Positions 1 to 8,488 of a stretch of DNA of 64,000 bases are shown here, piece by piece. The notes under the pieces were generated by a model, which saw only the letters and a list, made by a program, of their open reading frames with translations, did no database searches and had not been told where the DNA came from. Each line of letters begins with the position of its first letter. Position 1 is the first letter of the stretch. The position numbers were made by a program, and so were the translations under genes. Origin of the DNA: Microbacterium sp. SLBN-146 (lineage in GTDB: Bacteria > Actinomycetota > Actinomycetes > Actinomycetales > Microbacteriaceae); contig NZ_VFMR01000001.1 in the NCBI RefSeq assembly GCF_006715145.1, positions 3,038,001-3,102,000 of the forward strand, written 5' to 3'.

Positions 1-254
1 CAGTGCCGCCGCAGGAATCCGCGCTGGCGACGCATCGCGAGGAACAGGGCCGGCGAGAGGATGAGGCCCGCGAGTCCGATGCGCACGATGAGCGCCGCGC
101 CGACGGACCACCCCGCCTCGAGGAGCGGCTTGATGAACGGACCGCTGGAGGAGAAGGCGAGGGCCGAGACGACGGCCATCGCGAGCCCCGCGGTACTCAC
201 GCGTCGATGTGCGGGTGGGCCGTCGATCACGATCGGTGCCGTGGGAGTGGTCAT
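1..254 (-). CDS. EamA/DMT-family transporter, N-terminal part (cut by window edge)
   Basis: The first 84 codons of a membrane protein that runs off the left edge. After a short polar N-terminus (MTTPTAPIVIDG) come two hydrophobic helices separated by a short loop; the first reads AVVSALAFSSSGPFIKPLLE, which resembles the first helix of EamA-domain drug/metabolite exporters. The start is the ATG at 252-254. It is transcribed away from the CGNR regulator at 341, with 86 bp between them holding an inverted repeat, so local control by that regulator is plausible. The substrate cannot be told. The family call rests on helix pattern only. Confidence 0.65.
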   Translation of the reverse strand, partial: MTTPTAPIVIDGPPAHRRVSTAGLAMAVVSALAFSSSGPFIKPLLEAGWSVGAALIVRIGLAGLILSPALFLAMRRQRGFLRRH

Positions 255-279
255 GCCGTCATCCAAAGGAAGAAGAGGA

Positions 280-303
280 TGTAAGGACCAAGTTGTGCTT
301 ACA
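280..303. promoter_or_regulatory. Inverted repeat in the divergent promoter region (candidate operator)
   Basis: TGTAAG, 12 bp, CTTACA (280-285 and 298-303) with a smaller CAA/TTG dyad near the centre. It lies between the divergent transporter and CGNR-regulator starts, just upstream of a likely -10 (TAGCGT, 314-319) for the regulator. The position suits an autoregulatory operator; this is inference. Confidence 0.4.
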
Positions 304-340
304 CTGGTGACGCTAGCGTACCCGACTGTCAGGAGTCAAC

Positions 341-895
341 ATGGTCTTCATTCGTGACACGCAACAGTCGCTCGTCGCGGCCGCCTACCTCGTGAACACC
401 CTGCCGGGATTCGACGACGAGGACGCGCTCACGACCCTCGAGGACTTCGAGGCCTACCTCGACGTGAACCCGTACACGGGCACGATCCGCCGCGACAGCG
501 ACGAGCTCCACGCGGTCCGCGCGATCCGCGGCCGACTGCGCGAACTGTGGGAAGTCGATCGCGAGGGAGCGGTCCCCCTCGTCAATCAGATGCTCCACGA
601 CGCCAAGGCGCTCCCCCGGCTCGTCAAGCACGACGGCTACGACTGGCACATCCATGCGACCTCTGACGACGACCCGCTCGCGATGAGGATCCTCGCCGAA
701 GCAGCGATGGCGTTTACCGAGATCATCCGCGCCGACGAGTACGGTCGCGTGCGCATCTGCTCGGCCGATGACTGCACCTCGGTCTACATCGACTACTCGC
801 GCAACGGCTCGAAGCGCTACTGCGATACCGGCAACTGCGGCAATCGGATGAACGTCAACGCGTATCGTCAGCGGAAGGCGCGAGAAAGCGTCTGA
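341..895 (+). CDS. CGNR zinc-finger transcriptional regulator
   Basis: A 184-residue protein with the two-part architecture of the CGNR family: an N-terminal ABATE-like region and a C-terminal zinc finger (residues about 136-180) with Cys140, Cys145, Cys161 and Cys166, the last opening the diagnostic CGNR motif followed by an arginine-rich helix. Such proteins are predicted DNA-binding regulators. The ATG is preceded by an AGGAG ribosome site at 331-335. The gene is divergent from the EamA-type transporter, its probable target, and its last 41 bp overlap the end of the convergent hydrolase gene. Confidence 0.85.
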   Translation: MVFIRDTQQSLVAAAYLVNTLPGFDDEDALTTLEDFEAYLDVNPYTGTIRRDSDELHAVRAIRGRLRELWEVDREGAVPLVNQMLHDAKALPRLVKHDGYDWHIHATSDDDPLAMRILAEAAMAFTEIIRADEYGRVRICSADDCTSVYIDYSRNGSKRYCDTGNCGNRMNVNAYRQRKARESV

Positions 896-1754
896 TCGCC
901 GCGGCCGCCGGTGCCGGCGTCTCGTAGTGAATCAGGTGCCCCACGTCGTCGATCTCGACGAGTTCCGCGGAAGCGAAGAGCGTCGCGAGTTCTCGCTCGG
1001 CTTCGATGGGCGTGATGTCGTCGCGCTCGGCGGCGACGAGGAGCGTCGGCACTGCGATTCGAGGCGCGAACTCGCGGACGTCGTGGGAGACGCTCGTGAC
1101 GAACGCATCATGGAGGACGTCGCGATCGGCGAAGCGGGAGAAGTACGTGTCGTGCTGATCGTGCACGAAGCGTCGCAGGTCGGGATCTTTCGTCTTCGCC
1201 ATCGTGGCGCTCATGACCCGCACGATGACGCCGTTCCGCAGGAGCGCATCCCCCAGGGGGGCCGGTAGCTTCGCGCCCGCCCAGTAGTAGAAGACGGCGA
1301 GTCGGGTGAGGATGCCCCGGGGGCCCTCCAGCGCGGGAGCGCCGATCGGGTTGACGAGAATGACGCGGGGCGTCTCCAACCCCCCTGCCACGGCGGCAGA
1401 CACGACGATCGACCCGAAGGAGTGCCCGAGCATGACCGCGCCCGGCGCAACTGCGCCGACGAATCCGATGAGCCAGTCCGCGTAGGCCGAGAGGTCGTGG
1501 GTCCGACCGGGGAGAGGCGGCGTCTCGCCGAAGCCGGGGAGGTCGGGAGAGATGATCCGGATGCCGGGCAGGTGCGCGACGACGGGCTCGAGCCCGTGAT
1601 GCTCGCCGCGGAAACCGTGGACCGCGACGATCGTCGTGTCGGCATCGCGCGGTCCGTAGACCCAGTACGCCGTGCGCCCGCCCTCGACCTCGACCTCGTG
1701 GCGCTCGACGGGAATCGCGTCGAGCAACGTCGCGTAGGGGTTCGCCGCCAGCAT
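855..1754 (-). CDS. alpha/beta-fold hydrolase
   Basis: A 299-residue alpha/beta hydrolase. It shows the HGF oxyanion region near residue 46 (VAVHGFRGEHHG), the nucleophile elbow GHSFGS, an acidic residue in AERDDITP, and the catalytic histidine in DDVGHLIHYE near the C-terminus. There is no signal peptide, so it is cytoplasmic. The start ATG at 1754 lies 6 nt after a TAGACT -10 box, which suggests a leaderless transcript. It overlaps the CGNR gene tail to tail by 41 bp. The substrate is unknown. Confidence 0.85.
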   Translation of the reverse strand: MLAANPYATLLDAIPVERHEVEVEGGRTAYWVYGPRDADTTIVAVHGFRGEHHGLEPVVAHLPGIRIISPDLPGFGETPPLPGRTHDLSAYADWLIGFVGAVAPGAVMLGHSFGSIVVSAAVAGGLETPRVILVNPIGAPALEGPRGILTRLAVFYYWAGAKLPAPLGDALLRNGVIVRVMSATMAKTKDPDLRRFVHDQHDTYFSRFADRDVLHDAFVTSVSHDVREFAPRIAVPTLLVAAERDDITPIEAERELATLFASAELVEIDDVGHLIHYETPAPAAAAIRRFLAPSADDTR

Positions 1755-1807
1755 CCGTCGAGTCTACGGGCGAGCGAGGGGGCGTCGCGTTTCGTGGTCC
1801 AAGAGTT

Positions 1808-1841
1808 CGGTGGGGTGCCCGCCGTGGCGAACACCCCACCG
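1808..1841 (-). terminator. Stem-loop after the aerolysin-like gene
   Basis: A perfect 10-bp stem (1808-1817 with 1832-1841) and a 14-nt loop, 50 bp after the stop of the secreted protein gene and before the hydrolase start. There is no T tract, so this is a plausible but not certain terminator. Confidence 0.45.
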
Positions 1842-1891
1842 GACTGCGACTCACTGCCGGACTCATGCGGCCCAGCGTGGGTCCCCTCCTG

Positions 1892-3190
1892 TCACCCGAG
1901 CGGCTTGGTGGATCGCTTGCTCACGGGGAACGCGATCGTGGGTGAGAGCGTCTGCGACTTGAGCTCTGCGGCCGTCATCGGTCGATCCAAGTTCTCGACC
2001 TCCGACTCGAAGAACCCGTTGGCCTTGACATGCTGCGTCGTCTTGACCGTTCCATCCGCCGACACCCACGAAGGAAGGGACTTCTTCGCGTTCGCCAACA
2101 GAGATGCCACCGACATCGTGCGAGCGTTCGAACCGTCGCAGTTCGCCACTCTGACCGAACCTTCGAACTCACCGTACGCGGTGACATCGGACTCGAGCTT
2201 GGCAGAGAACGCCGTCGCCTTCACGAAACCCACGTAACCAGGCGGAAGGGTGATGTTCTGAGCCGAGATGTTGACGGCCCTCGCCTCGGACGTCGTCCAC
2301 GACTGCTGATTGCCGAACTGGTAATTGAAGCTCAGCTTCGACGTCGTCTCGAAGTTGGCGAAGACGATGCCCGCCTTCGCCGATGCGGACACCTCCACTC
2401 CGCTTGTCACGCTGTGCGTGTTCGTGAGCGTATACGCGCTCAGGAGCGTTTGCGAGAAAGAAGGAGTCGTCAGCGTCTGCGTCTGTGTCTTGCTGAAGTT
2501 CTTCAGCTTCGTCGACTCGTACAAGATCAGCTCATTGATGGCCGACACCCGGGTGTTGGCCGACGTGAAGCTGTCCAGGCTCAGCTTGATGTCACGGGTG
2601 TCGATACGGAGTCCGGGGTTTCCCGACGTCATCACCGAAGCGATGTCGAAGGTGGTCGCCGTCCCCGCTGGCACAGGCGCGGTCGCACATGGGGCGGTTC
2701 CCGAGTACGCGTGCTTGTCGAAGGACACAGTGGCGTTGCCCTCGACGGGGCCGGCGACGACAACGCGGAGTGCGGTGAGGTGGGGGGCGATCTGCAGCGT
2801 CTGAGTCCCTCCTCCGTTCGTCGCCTTCGCGGTCAGCACGCGTCGATCGGAGGACATCGAACACTCCATCCGGAAAGGACCGCCGTCGCAGAGCGCAGCC
2901 GTGCGCTCCGCTCCCGCCTGGAATACCAGGCCAGGGGGAAGCGTCACGGTGAACTTGTTCCAGTCGTTCGCCTTCCAGGTGTAGGGCGTCGTGGATTTCA
3001 CGTTCTTGAACGTCAGCGTCCCGGTCTTGCCGATGGCGTCGAAGACGCCGTTGTCGGGCTTGACCCACAGGTCGTACACTCCCACCGGTGAGTCTCCCGG
3101 CGCCGCAGACACGGGCGATGCCCCCACCCCAGTCAGCGTGGTCGCAACCGCGAGCACCGCTCCGACCACGCTCATGCGTCGTAGCTTCAT
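1892..3190 (-). CDS. Secreted aerolysin-like (ETX/MTX2-type) beta-pore-forming protein, putative
   Basis: A 432-residue exported protein. A Sec signal peptide (MKLRRM, hydrophobic core, VSAAPG cleavage region near residue 30) is followed by about 180 residues that I do not recognise, with four cysteines that could pair. Residues about 215-400 look like the aerolysin/ETX-MTX2 fold: long Thr/Ser-rich alternating strands, a sliding amphipathic stretch (SVTSGVEVSASAKAGIVF, about 260-277), then an aromatic strand, a T/S-rich return strand and LPPGYVGFVKATAF, the usual VPPG-type turn. In this family the amphipathic stretch becomes the transmembrane beta-hairpin. The start at 3190 rather than an upstream ATG is favoured by AGGGG at 3196-3200. 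It stands alone with no immunity or processing gene beside it. The fold is inferred from pattern, not from a search; the target is unknown. Confidence 0.6.
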   Translation of the reverse strand: MKLRRMSVVGAVLAVATTLTGVGASPVSAAPGDSPVGVYDLWVKPDNGVFDAIGKTGTLTFKNVKSTTPYTWKANDWNKFTVTLPPGLVFQAGAERTAALCDGGPFRMECSMSSDRRVLTAKATNGGGTQTLQIAPHLTALRVVVAGPVEGNATVSFDKHAYSGTAPCATAPVPAGTATTFDIASVMTSGNPGLRIDTRDIKLSLDSFTSANTRVSAINELILYESTKLKNFSKTQTQTLTTPSFSQTLLSAYTLTNTHSVTSGVEVSASAKAGIVFANFETTSKLSFNYQFGNQQSWTTSEARAVNISAQNITLPPGYVGFVKATAFSAKLESDVTAYGEFEGSVRVANCDGSNARTMSVASLLANAKKSLPSWVSADGTVKTTQHVKANGFFESEVENLDRPMTAAELKSQTLSPTIAFPVSKRSTKPLG

Positions 3191-3360
3191 TCCATCCCCT
3201 CTCGTCGTCATCCGCATCATCATCGACGCGGATGTCCGGGGACACGGTAGTTGCGGGTACCAGCGTTACGGGCGCCCCTAGGCATCTGGCGACCAAGATT
3301 GGGCAGCGTCCTCGGGAGAGTTGGGCACAAGGCCCCGCACGATCAGAGCATTGAGGCAAA

Positions 3361-3392
3361 ACGAAAGGCCCCGCCGAAGCGGGGCCTTTCGT
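3361..3392 (-). terminator. Terminator of rpmE2
   Basis: A perfect 14-bp stem with CGAA as the loop, 8 bp after the rpmE2 stop. The stem ends in AAAGGCC/GGCCTTT. It also separates rpmE2 from the secreted-protein gene downstream. Confidence 0.85.
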
Positions 3393-3400
3393 GGAGCGGG

Positions 3401-3652
3401 TTACTTGCCGCCGAAGTTCTTGAAGCGCTGGTTGAACTTCTCGACGCGACCGGCGGAGTCCATGATGCGCTGCTTGCCCGTGTAGAACGGGTGCGATGCG
3501 GACGAGATCTCGACGTCGATGACGGGGTACTCGACGCCATCGAGCTCGATCGTCTTGTCGCTCGACACGGTCGAACGGGTGAGGAACGTCTCTCCCGAGC
3601 CGAGGTCGCGGAACACGACTGCCTTGTAGGTCGGGTGGATGTCAGTCTTCAT
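3401..3652 (-). CDS. rpmE2: 50S ribosomal protein L31 type B
   Basis: An 83-residue ribosomal protein bL31. The sequence begins [14 protein letters not shown] and ends [11 protein letters not shown]. The zinc-binding cysteines of the type A form are missing, which makes it the zinc-independent type B form. The ATG at 3652 follows an AAGGA site. A likely -10 (TAAACT) lies at 3728-3733. In bacteria with both forms the type B copy is often Zur-controlled, but I see no Zur-like palindrome here, so it may be the ordinary housekeeping copy. Confidence 0.95.
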   Translation of the reverse strand: MKTDIHPTYKAVVFRDLGSGETFLTRSTVSSDKTIELDGVEYPVIDVEISSASHPFYTGKQRIMDSAGRVEKFNQRFKNFGGK

Positions 3653-3750
3653 GATGGTCCTTAGCCAGTGTTGCCCTGGATTCTGCCAGGACGGGAAAAG
3701 TCTGAGGTGCGAGCGCACCAAAGAGCGAGTTTATCAGGTTCCGACGCTGC

Positions 3751-4542
3751 TCACGAACCCGACGCAGCGCGGGCGGCGTAGCGCCCGTCGTCCTCGGTCA
3801 GGACGATCGGCACACCGAACGCTTCGGTAAGCGCGTCGGCGGTGAGAGTCTCACGGATCGGACCGGATGCCACGGCGCGACCTTCACGCAGAAGCAGGAC
3901 GTGCGTGAAGCCGACGGGGATCTCCTCGACGTGGTGCGTCACCATGATCATGGCGGGCGTGGTCGGAGCCTTCGCATAGCCGCTCAACAGCACGAGGAGT
4001 TCTTCGCGAGCCCCGAGATCGAGACTCGCCGTCGGCTCGTCGAGGAGCAGCAGCTCGGGGTCGGTCATGACGGCTCGCGCGATCTGCACGCGCTTCTGCT
4101 CGCCGTCGCTGAGCGTCCCGAACGTGCGATCGGCCAGGTGATCGAGCTTCCACTCGGCCAGGACCCGCAGCGCACGGCGTTCGTCGATGTCTTCGTAGTC
4201 TTCGCGCCAGCGGCCGACCACCGAGTAGGCCGCCGTCAGCACGACATCGAGGACGGTCTCCTCGGGCGGGACTCGGCGGGCCATCGCCGACGAGGCGAAC
4301 CCGATGCGGGGCCGCAGCTCGAAGACGTCGGTGCGGCCGAGTCGCTCTTCCAGGATCGTCACGATCCCCGACGTCGGATGCAGCAGCGTGTCAGCGAGCT
4401 GGAGGATCGTCGTCTTGCCTGCACCATTCGGGCCGAGCACGACCCACCGCTGGTCGTCCTCGACCGACCAATCGAGGTGGTCGACGATGTCTCGGGCGTT
4501 CCTGCGGACGACGACGTCGGAGAACTCGAGCACCTGGGCCAT
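3751..4542 (-). CDS. ABC transporter ATP-binding protein (stand-alone)
   Basis: A 263-residue single-domain ABC ATPase with Walker A GPNGAGKTT, Q-loop region, signature LSDGEQKRV, Walker B LLLLDEPTASLDL and an H-loop in MVTHHVEE. No permease or binding protein lies next to it. It follows glgA by only 10 bp, but a TAGGCT -10 box 7 nt before the ATG at 4542 suggests its own leaderless promoter, so co-transcription need not imply a role in glycogen metabolism. The substrate and partner are unknown. Confidence 0.85.
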   Translation of the reverse strand: MAQVLEFSDVVVRRNARDIVDHLDWSVEDDQRWVVLGPNGAGKTTILQLADTLLHPTSGIVTILEERLGRTDVFELRPRIGFASSAMARRVPPEETVLDVVLTAAYSVVGRWREDYEDIDERRALRVLAEWKLDHLADRTFGTLSDGEQKRVQIARAVMTDPELLLLDEPTASLDLGAREELLVLLSGYAKAPTTPAMIMVTHHVEEIPVGFTHVLLLREGRAVASGPIRETLTADALTEAFGVPIVLTEDDGRYAARAASGS

Positions 4543-4552
4543 GCATCCCAGC

Positions 4553-5746
4553 CTATCGGGACGCGGACGCGACCTCCGCGTACAGCGCCTCGGTCTGTCG
4601 CGCGATACTCCCCCAGCTGAACGACGATGCCGCGCGCTCGCGGCCGGCACGTCCGAACCGCTTCGCCTGCTCGGGGTCGCTCACCACTTCCGTCAGCACC
4701 CGCGCGAGATCCGCGACGAACCGCTCGGGGTCGGTGGGCGTTCCCGTCCCGTCCTGCACCTGCTCGATGGGGACGAGGCGTCCTGTCACGCCGTCGACGA
4801 CGACCTCGGGGATGCCGCCCGTCGCGGTACCGACGACGGCCGCACCGCACGCCATCGCCTCGAGGTTCACAATGCCGAGAGGCTCGTACACGGAGGGGCA
4901 CACGAAGGTCGTCGCAGCGCTGAGGATCGTGCACAGCTCGTGCCGCGACAGCATCCGATCGATCCAGACCACGCCATCGCGCGTCTCCTGCAGACGCGCA
5001 ACGAGACCCTCGACTTCGGCCATGATCTGCGGGGTGTCGGGTGCTCCCGCGCACAGGATGACCTGGACGTCGTCGGGAAGGCGCTCCGCTGCTCGCAGGA
5101 AGTAGGGAAGACCCTTCTGCCGCGTGATGCGGCCGACGAAGACGACCGAGGGACGCGACGCGTCGACGCCCAGCCGCGCGAGCAGCTCGGGGTCGTCCAC
5201 GGGCTTCCAGGCGTCGACGTCGATGCCGTTGTAGATGACGTGAACGCGCGAAGGGTCGAGCGCCGGATAGCTGCGGAGGATGTCGTCGCGCATGCCTCCG
5301 CTCACGGCGATGACGGCTGCCGCCGCCTCGTACGCGGTCCGTTCGATGAAGCTCGAGACCGCGTACCCGCCGCCCAGCTGCTCGGCCTTCCACGGCCGCA
5401 GGGGCTCGAGCGAGTGCGCCGTGACGATGTGCGGGATGCCGTGGAGGAGCGAGGCCAGGTGACCGGCGAAGTTCGCGTACCAGGTGTGGCTGTGGACGAC
5501 GTCGGCGCCGGCGACGTCCGACACGATCTCGAGGTCCGTTCCCAGCGTCTGGAGAGCGGCGTTGGCCGCCGAGAGCTCGACAGGCACGCCGTACGACGTC
5601 GTTCCGGGCTCCTCGCGCTCCGCCCCGAAGGCGCGCACCTCGACGTCGATGCTCGCGCGCAGCGCTTTCACGAGCTCCGCGACGTGCACCCCCGCTCCGC
5701 CGTAGATCTCCGGTGGGTACTCCTTCGTGACGATGTCGACGCGCAT
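4553..5746 (-). CDS. glgA: Glycogen synthase / alpha-maltose-1-phosphate synthase (GT4)
   Basis: A 397-residue GT4-family glycosyltransferase of the actinobacterial GlgA/GlgM type. It has the N-terminal glycine-rich acceptor motif PPEIYGGAGVHV and the C-terminal EX7E motif in EPLGIVNLEAMACG. In mycobacteria the orthologue, also divergent from glgC, makes maltose-1-phosphate from ADP-glucose for the GlgE pathway; that or direct glycogen synthesis is the likely role. The ATG at 5746 is 7 nt after TAGCGT, suggesting a leaderless transcript. The glgC gene begins 47 bp away on the other strand and supplies its ADP-glucose. Confidence 0.92.
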   Translation of the reverse strand: MRVDIVTKEYPPEIYGGAGVHVAELVKALRASIDVEVRAFGAEREEPGTTSYGVPVELSAANAALQTLGTDLEIVSDVAGADVVHSHTWYANFAGHLASLLHGIPHIVTAHSLEPLRPWKAEQLGGGYAVSSFIERTAYEAAAAVIAVSGGMRDDILRSYPALDPSRVHVIYNGIDVDAWKPVDDPELLARLGVDASRPSVVFVGRITRQKGLPYFLRAAERLPDDVQVILCAGAPDTPQIMAEVEGLVARLQETRDGVVWIDRMLSRHELCTILSAATTFVCPSVYEPLGIVNLEAMACGAAVVGTATGGIPEVVVDGVTGRLVPIEQVQDGTGTPTDPERFVADLARVLTEVVSDPEQAKRFGRAGRERAASSFSWGSIARQTEALYAEVASASR

Positions 5747-5793
5747 GTGTCGAACGCTAGTACACGGCGGGTTTGACGACATAGTGTGGTGCC
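5747..5793. promoter_or_regulatory. Divergent leaderless promoters of glgA and glgC
   Basis: The 47-bp gap holds TAGCGT 7 nt before the glgA ATG (minus strand) and TAGTGT (5782-5787) 6 nt before the glgC ATG (plus strand). No ribosome site is visible for either. The two promoters must overlap, so the genes are probably regulated together. Confidence 0.6.
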
Positions 5794-7038
5794 ATGCCTG
5801 CAGCGCCGAAGGTCTTCGGAATCATCCTCGCGGGGGGCGAGGGCAAACGACTCATGCCGCTTACCGCGGACAGAGCCAAACCTGCCGTCCCCTTCGGTGG
5901 TCAATACCGTCTCATCGACTTCGCCATCTCCAATCTCATCAACTCCGGTCTCCGACAGATCGTGGTCCTGACGCAGTACAAGTCGCACAGCCTCGACCGT
6001 CATATCTCCCAGACATGGCGGATGTCGGCCCTCCTCGACTCGTACGTCGCGTCGGTGCCGGCGCAGCAGCGCCTCGGCAAGCGATGGTTCTCGGGCTCCG
6101 CCGACGCCATCTTGCAGAGCCTCAATCTGATCAACGACGAGAAGCCCGACATCGTCATCGTGATCGGCGCCGACCACGTGTATCGCATGGACTTCCGGCA
6201 GATGCTCGCGGCTCACATCGAGTCCGGCGCGCGCGCCACGGTCGCCGGCATCCGACAGCCGATCTCGCTCGCGAATCAGTTCGGCATCATCGACGTCGAC
6301 CCCGCAGACCCGTCGCGGATCCGGGACTTCCTCGAGAAGCCGCAGAACCCGGATGGACTGGCCGACAGCCCCGGTGAGGTCCTCGCATCGATGGGCAACT
6401 ACATCTTCGACACCGATGCGCTGATCGAGGCCGTCGAGACCGACGGCGAACTTCCCACCTCCAACCACGACATGGGCGGCGACATCGTGCCGTACTTCGT
6501 CGGACGTGGAGAAGCCGGCGTCTACGACATGAATCGCAACGACGTGCCGGGTTCGACGGATCGCGACCGCTACTACTGGCGCGACGTCGGCACGATCGAG
6601 TCGTTCTACGACGCGCACCTCGATCTCATCTCGACACTGCCCGTGTTCAACCTCTACAACACGGATTGGCCGATCCACTCGCAGGCCGTCAACTCGCCCC
6701 CGGCGAAGTTCGTCCGCGACGCGGTGGGCCGCATCGGCAATGCGATCGACTCCGTCGTATCGCTCGGCTCCGTCCTCTCGGGCACGCACCTCGAACGCAG
6801 CGTCGTCGGTCCGTGGACGCTCGCCGGCGGAGGATCGACGATCACCGACTCGGTGCTGTTCGACCACGTCATGGTCGGCGCGGGAGCACGGATCCATCGG
6901 GCGATCCTCGACAAGAACGTCGTGCTCGACGACGGAGCGACCGTCGGCGTCGATCGCGAACGCGATCTCGCGCGAGGTTTCACCGTCACCGACACCGGGA
7001 TCACGGTCGTCGGGAAGGCCGTCCACGTCACCCGCTGA
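5794..7038 (+). CDS. glgC: Glucose-1-phosphate adenylyltransferase
   Basis: A 414-residue ADP-glucose pyrophosphorylase that makes ADP-glucose from glucose-1-phosphate and ATP, the committed step of bacterial glycogen synthesis. The N-terminal nucleotidyltransferase domain shows [11 protein letters not shown] and the [10 protein letters not shown] motif; the last 120 residues form the left-handed beta-helix with hexapeptide-like repeats ([20 protein letters not shown]). Length is normal. Divergent from glgA. Confidence 0.97.
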   Translation: MPAAPKVFGIILAGGEGKRLMPLTADRAKPAVPFGGQYRLIDFAISNLINSGLRQIVVLTQYKSHSLDRHISQTWRMSALLDSYVASVPAQQRLGKRWFSGSADAILQSLNLINDEKPDIVIVIGADHVYRMDFRQMLAAHIESGARATVAGIRQPISLANQFGIIDVDPADPSRIRDFLEKPQNPDGLADSPGEVLASMGNYIFDTDALIEAVETDGELPTSNHDMGGDIVPYFVGRGEAGVYDMNRNDVPGSTDRDRYYWRDVGTIESFYDAHLDLISTLPVFNLYNTDWPIHSQAVNSPPAKFVRDAVGRIGNAIDSVVSLGSVLSGTHLERSVVGPWTLAGGGSTITDSVLFDHVMVGAGARIHRAILDKNVVLDDGATVGVDRERDLARGFTVTDTGITVVGKAVHVTR

Positions 7039-7097
7039 CGTCCACGACGGCGTTGCCCGCGTCGGGCTCCGGTCTCGCGCGCCGCTAGCGTAGGGGA

Positions 7098-7733
7098 ATG
7101 CCCCGCACGCGCTTTCTCGTGGTCCTGGACGCCGACTCGACGCTCATCCGCAACGAGGTCATCGAACTCCTCGCCGACGAAGCGGGACGCGGGGCGGAGG
7201 TGGCTGCCGCGACAGAGGCGGCGATGCGCGGCGACGTGGACTTCGCCGAGAGCCTGCGTTCTCGCGTCGCAACGCTGGAGGGCGTGCCGACGGATGCGTT
7301 CGCGCGGGTCCTCGACCGCATCGAGCCCACGCCGGGCGTGCAGGAGCTGACGGCTGCGATCCACGAGCGGGGCGGGACGGTCGCGGTCGTCTCGGGCGGG
7401 TTCCACGAGATCCTCGACACCGTCGCACCCGCACTCGGCGTGGACGTCTGGCGGGCGAACCGGCTCGCCGTCGCCGACGGGGCGTTGACGGGCGTCGTGG
7501 ACGGGCCGATCGTCGACGCGGAGGGCAAGGCATCGGCGCTGCGGGAGTGGGCGACGGATGCCGGGATCCCCCTGTCGCGCACGATCGCGATCGGAGACGG
7601 GGCGAACGATCTCCGGATGATGGCGGTCGCGGGCCTCGGACTGGCCTTCAACGCCAAGCCCGCCGTGCGCGCTCTCGCCGACATGGTGATCGGACGCGTC
7701 GACCTGCGTGAGGTCGTCCCGCTCCTCCCCTAG
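7098..7733 (+). CDS. serB: Phosphoserine phosphatase (HAD superfamily)
   Basis: A 211-residue HAD phosphatase for the last step of serine synthesis. HAD motif I is DADST (residues 11-15), motif II is the serine in VVSGGF, and motifs III/IV include GDGANDLRMM. It lacks the ACT domains present in longer SerB proteins such as mycobacterial SerB2, so feedback control by serine through ACT is unlikely. A TAGCGT box lies 6 nt before the ATG, suggesting a leaderless start. Confidence 0.9.
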   Translation: MPRTRFLVVLDADSTLIRNEVIELLADEAGRGAEVAAATEAAMRGDVDFAESLRSRVATLEGVPTDAFARVLDRIEPTPGVQELTAAIHERGGTVAVVSGGFHEILDTVAPALGVDVWRANRLAVADGALTGVVDGPIVDAEGKASALREWATDAGIPLSRTIAIGDGANDLRMMAVAGLGLAFNAKPAVRALADMVIGRVDLREVVPLLP

Positions 7734-7765
7734 CGATGTCGTGGCCCGAGCGTAGCCTGGGCGCC

Positions 7766-8476
7766 ATGGACATCATTCTCGTTCCGGGCCTGTGGCTCGA
7801 CGCCTCTTCGTGGGATGCCATCGCACCGGTCCTCGAAGATGCGGGCCACACCGTCCATCCGTTGACGATGCCGGGCGTGGGCGCATCGGCGTCCGAATCC
7901 GCCGAGATCGGAATCGCCGACTGGGTCGACGCCGTCGTCGCCGTCATCGATACCCGTGACGACCCCGTCGTCCTCGTCGGCCATAGCGGGGGCGGCAACG
8001 TCGTCTACGCGGCTGCCGGCGCTCGACCCGACCGCGTGGTGCGGCTCATCCTCCTCGACACGTTCCCCCCGGCAGAAGGCGGTTCGATCTCGGAGTTCCC
8101 CGTCGTCGGCGGTGTGATCCCGTTCCCCGGGTGGGAGTTCTTCGACGAGATGGATGTGTCGGACATCGGAGAAGAAACGCGCGCACGATTGTCGCCGACG
8201 ATGTCGTCCGTGCCCGCACGGGTCCCGACCGATCCGGTCACACTGGGCGACGTCGCCCGGCGCCGTATCCCCACGACGATGATCACCAACACGGTGCGCC
8301 CGTCCGAGATCGCGGAGATCATCGAAGCCGCCCCCGTCTGGGCCGCCGAGCTGGGATCGCTCGACCGGCTCGACGTCGTCGACGTGCGATCCGACGACGA
8401 GGAGCCCGGCCACTGGCCGCAGTTCACGAAGCCCGAACGGGTTTCCGCGGCGATCCTCGACGCCGTCCGACGCTGA
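7766..8476 (+). CDS. alpha/beta hydrolase, AB hydrolase-6-like
   Basis: A 236-residue alpha/beta hydrolase. It opens MDIILVPGLWLDASSW (oxyanion region), has the nucleophile elbow GHSGGG and a C-terminal histidine in EPGHWPQF. This looks like the small esterase-like group common in actinobacteria; the substrate is unknown. The ATG at 7766 is chosen over an upstream ATG because TAGCCT (7753-7758) lies 7 nt before it. It starts 33 bp after serB. Confidence 0.82.
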   Translation: MDIILVPGLWLDASSWDAIAPVLEDAGHTVHPLTMPGVGASASESAEIGIADWVDAVVAVIDTRDDPVVLVGHSGGGNVVYAAAGARPDRVVRLILLDTFPPAEGGSISEFPVVGGVIPFPGWEFFDEMDVSDIGEETRARLSPTMSSVPARVPTDPVTLGDVARRRIPTTMITNTVRPSEIAEIIEAAPVWAAELGSLDRLDVVDVRSDDEEPGHWPQFTKPERVSAAILDAVRR

Positions 8477-8488
8477 CGGGTGGTGTCG

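Noticed and set aside
7736..7765. A third PafBC-type promoter before the hydrolase at 7766
   Set aside because: ATGTCGTGG stands at the right distance from TAGCCT but agrees with the consensus at only about 6 of 9 positions, and the gene has no repair link.
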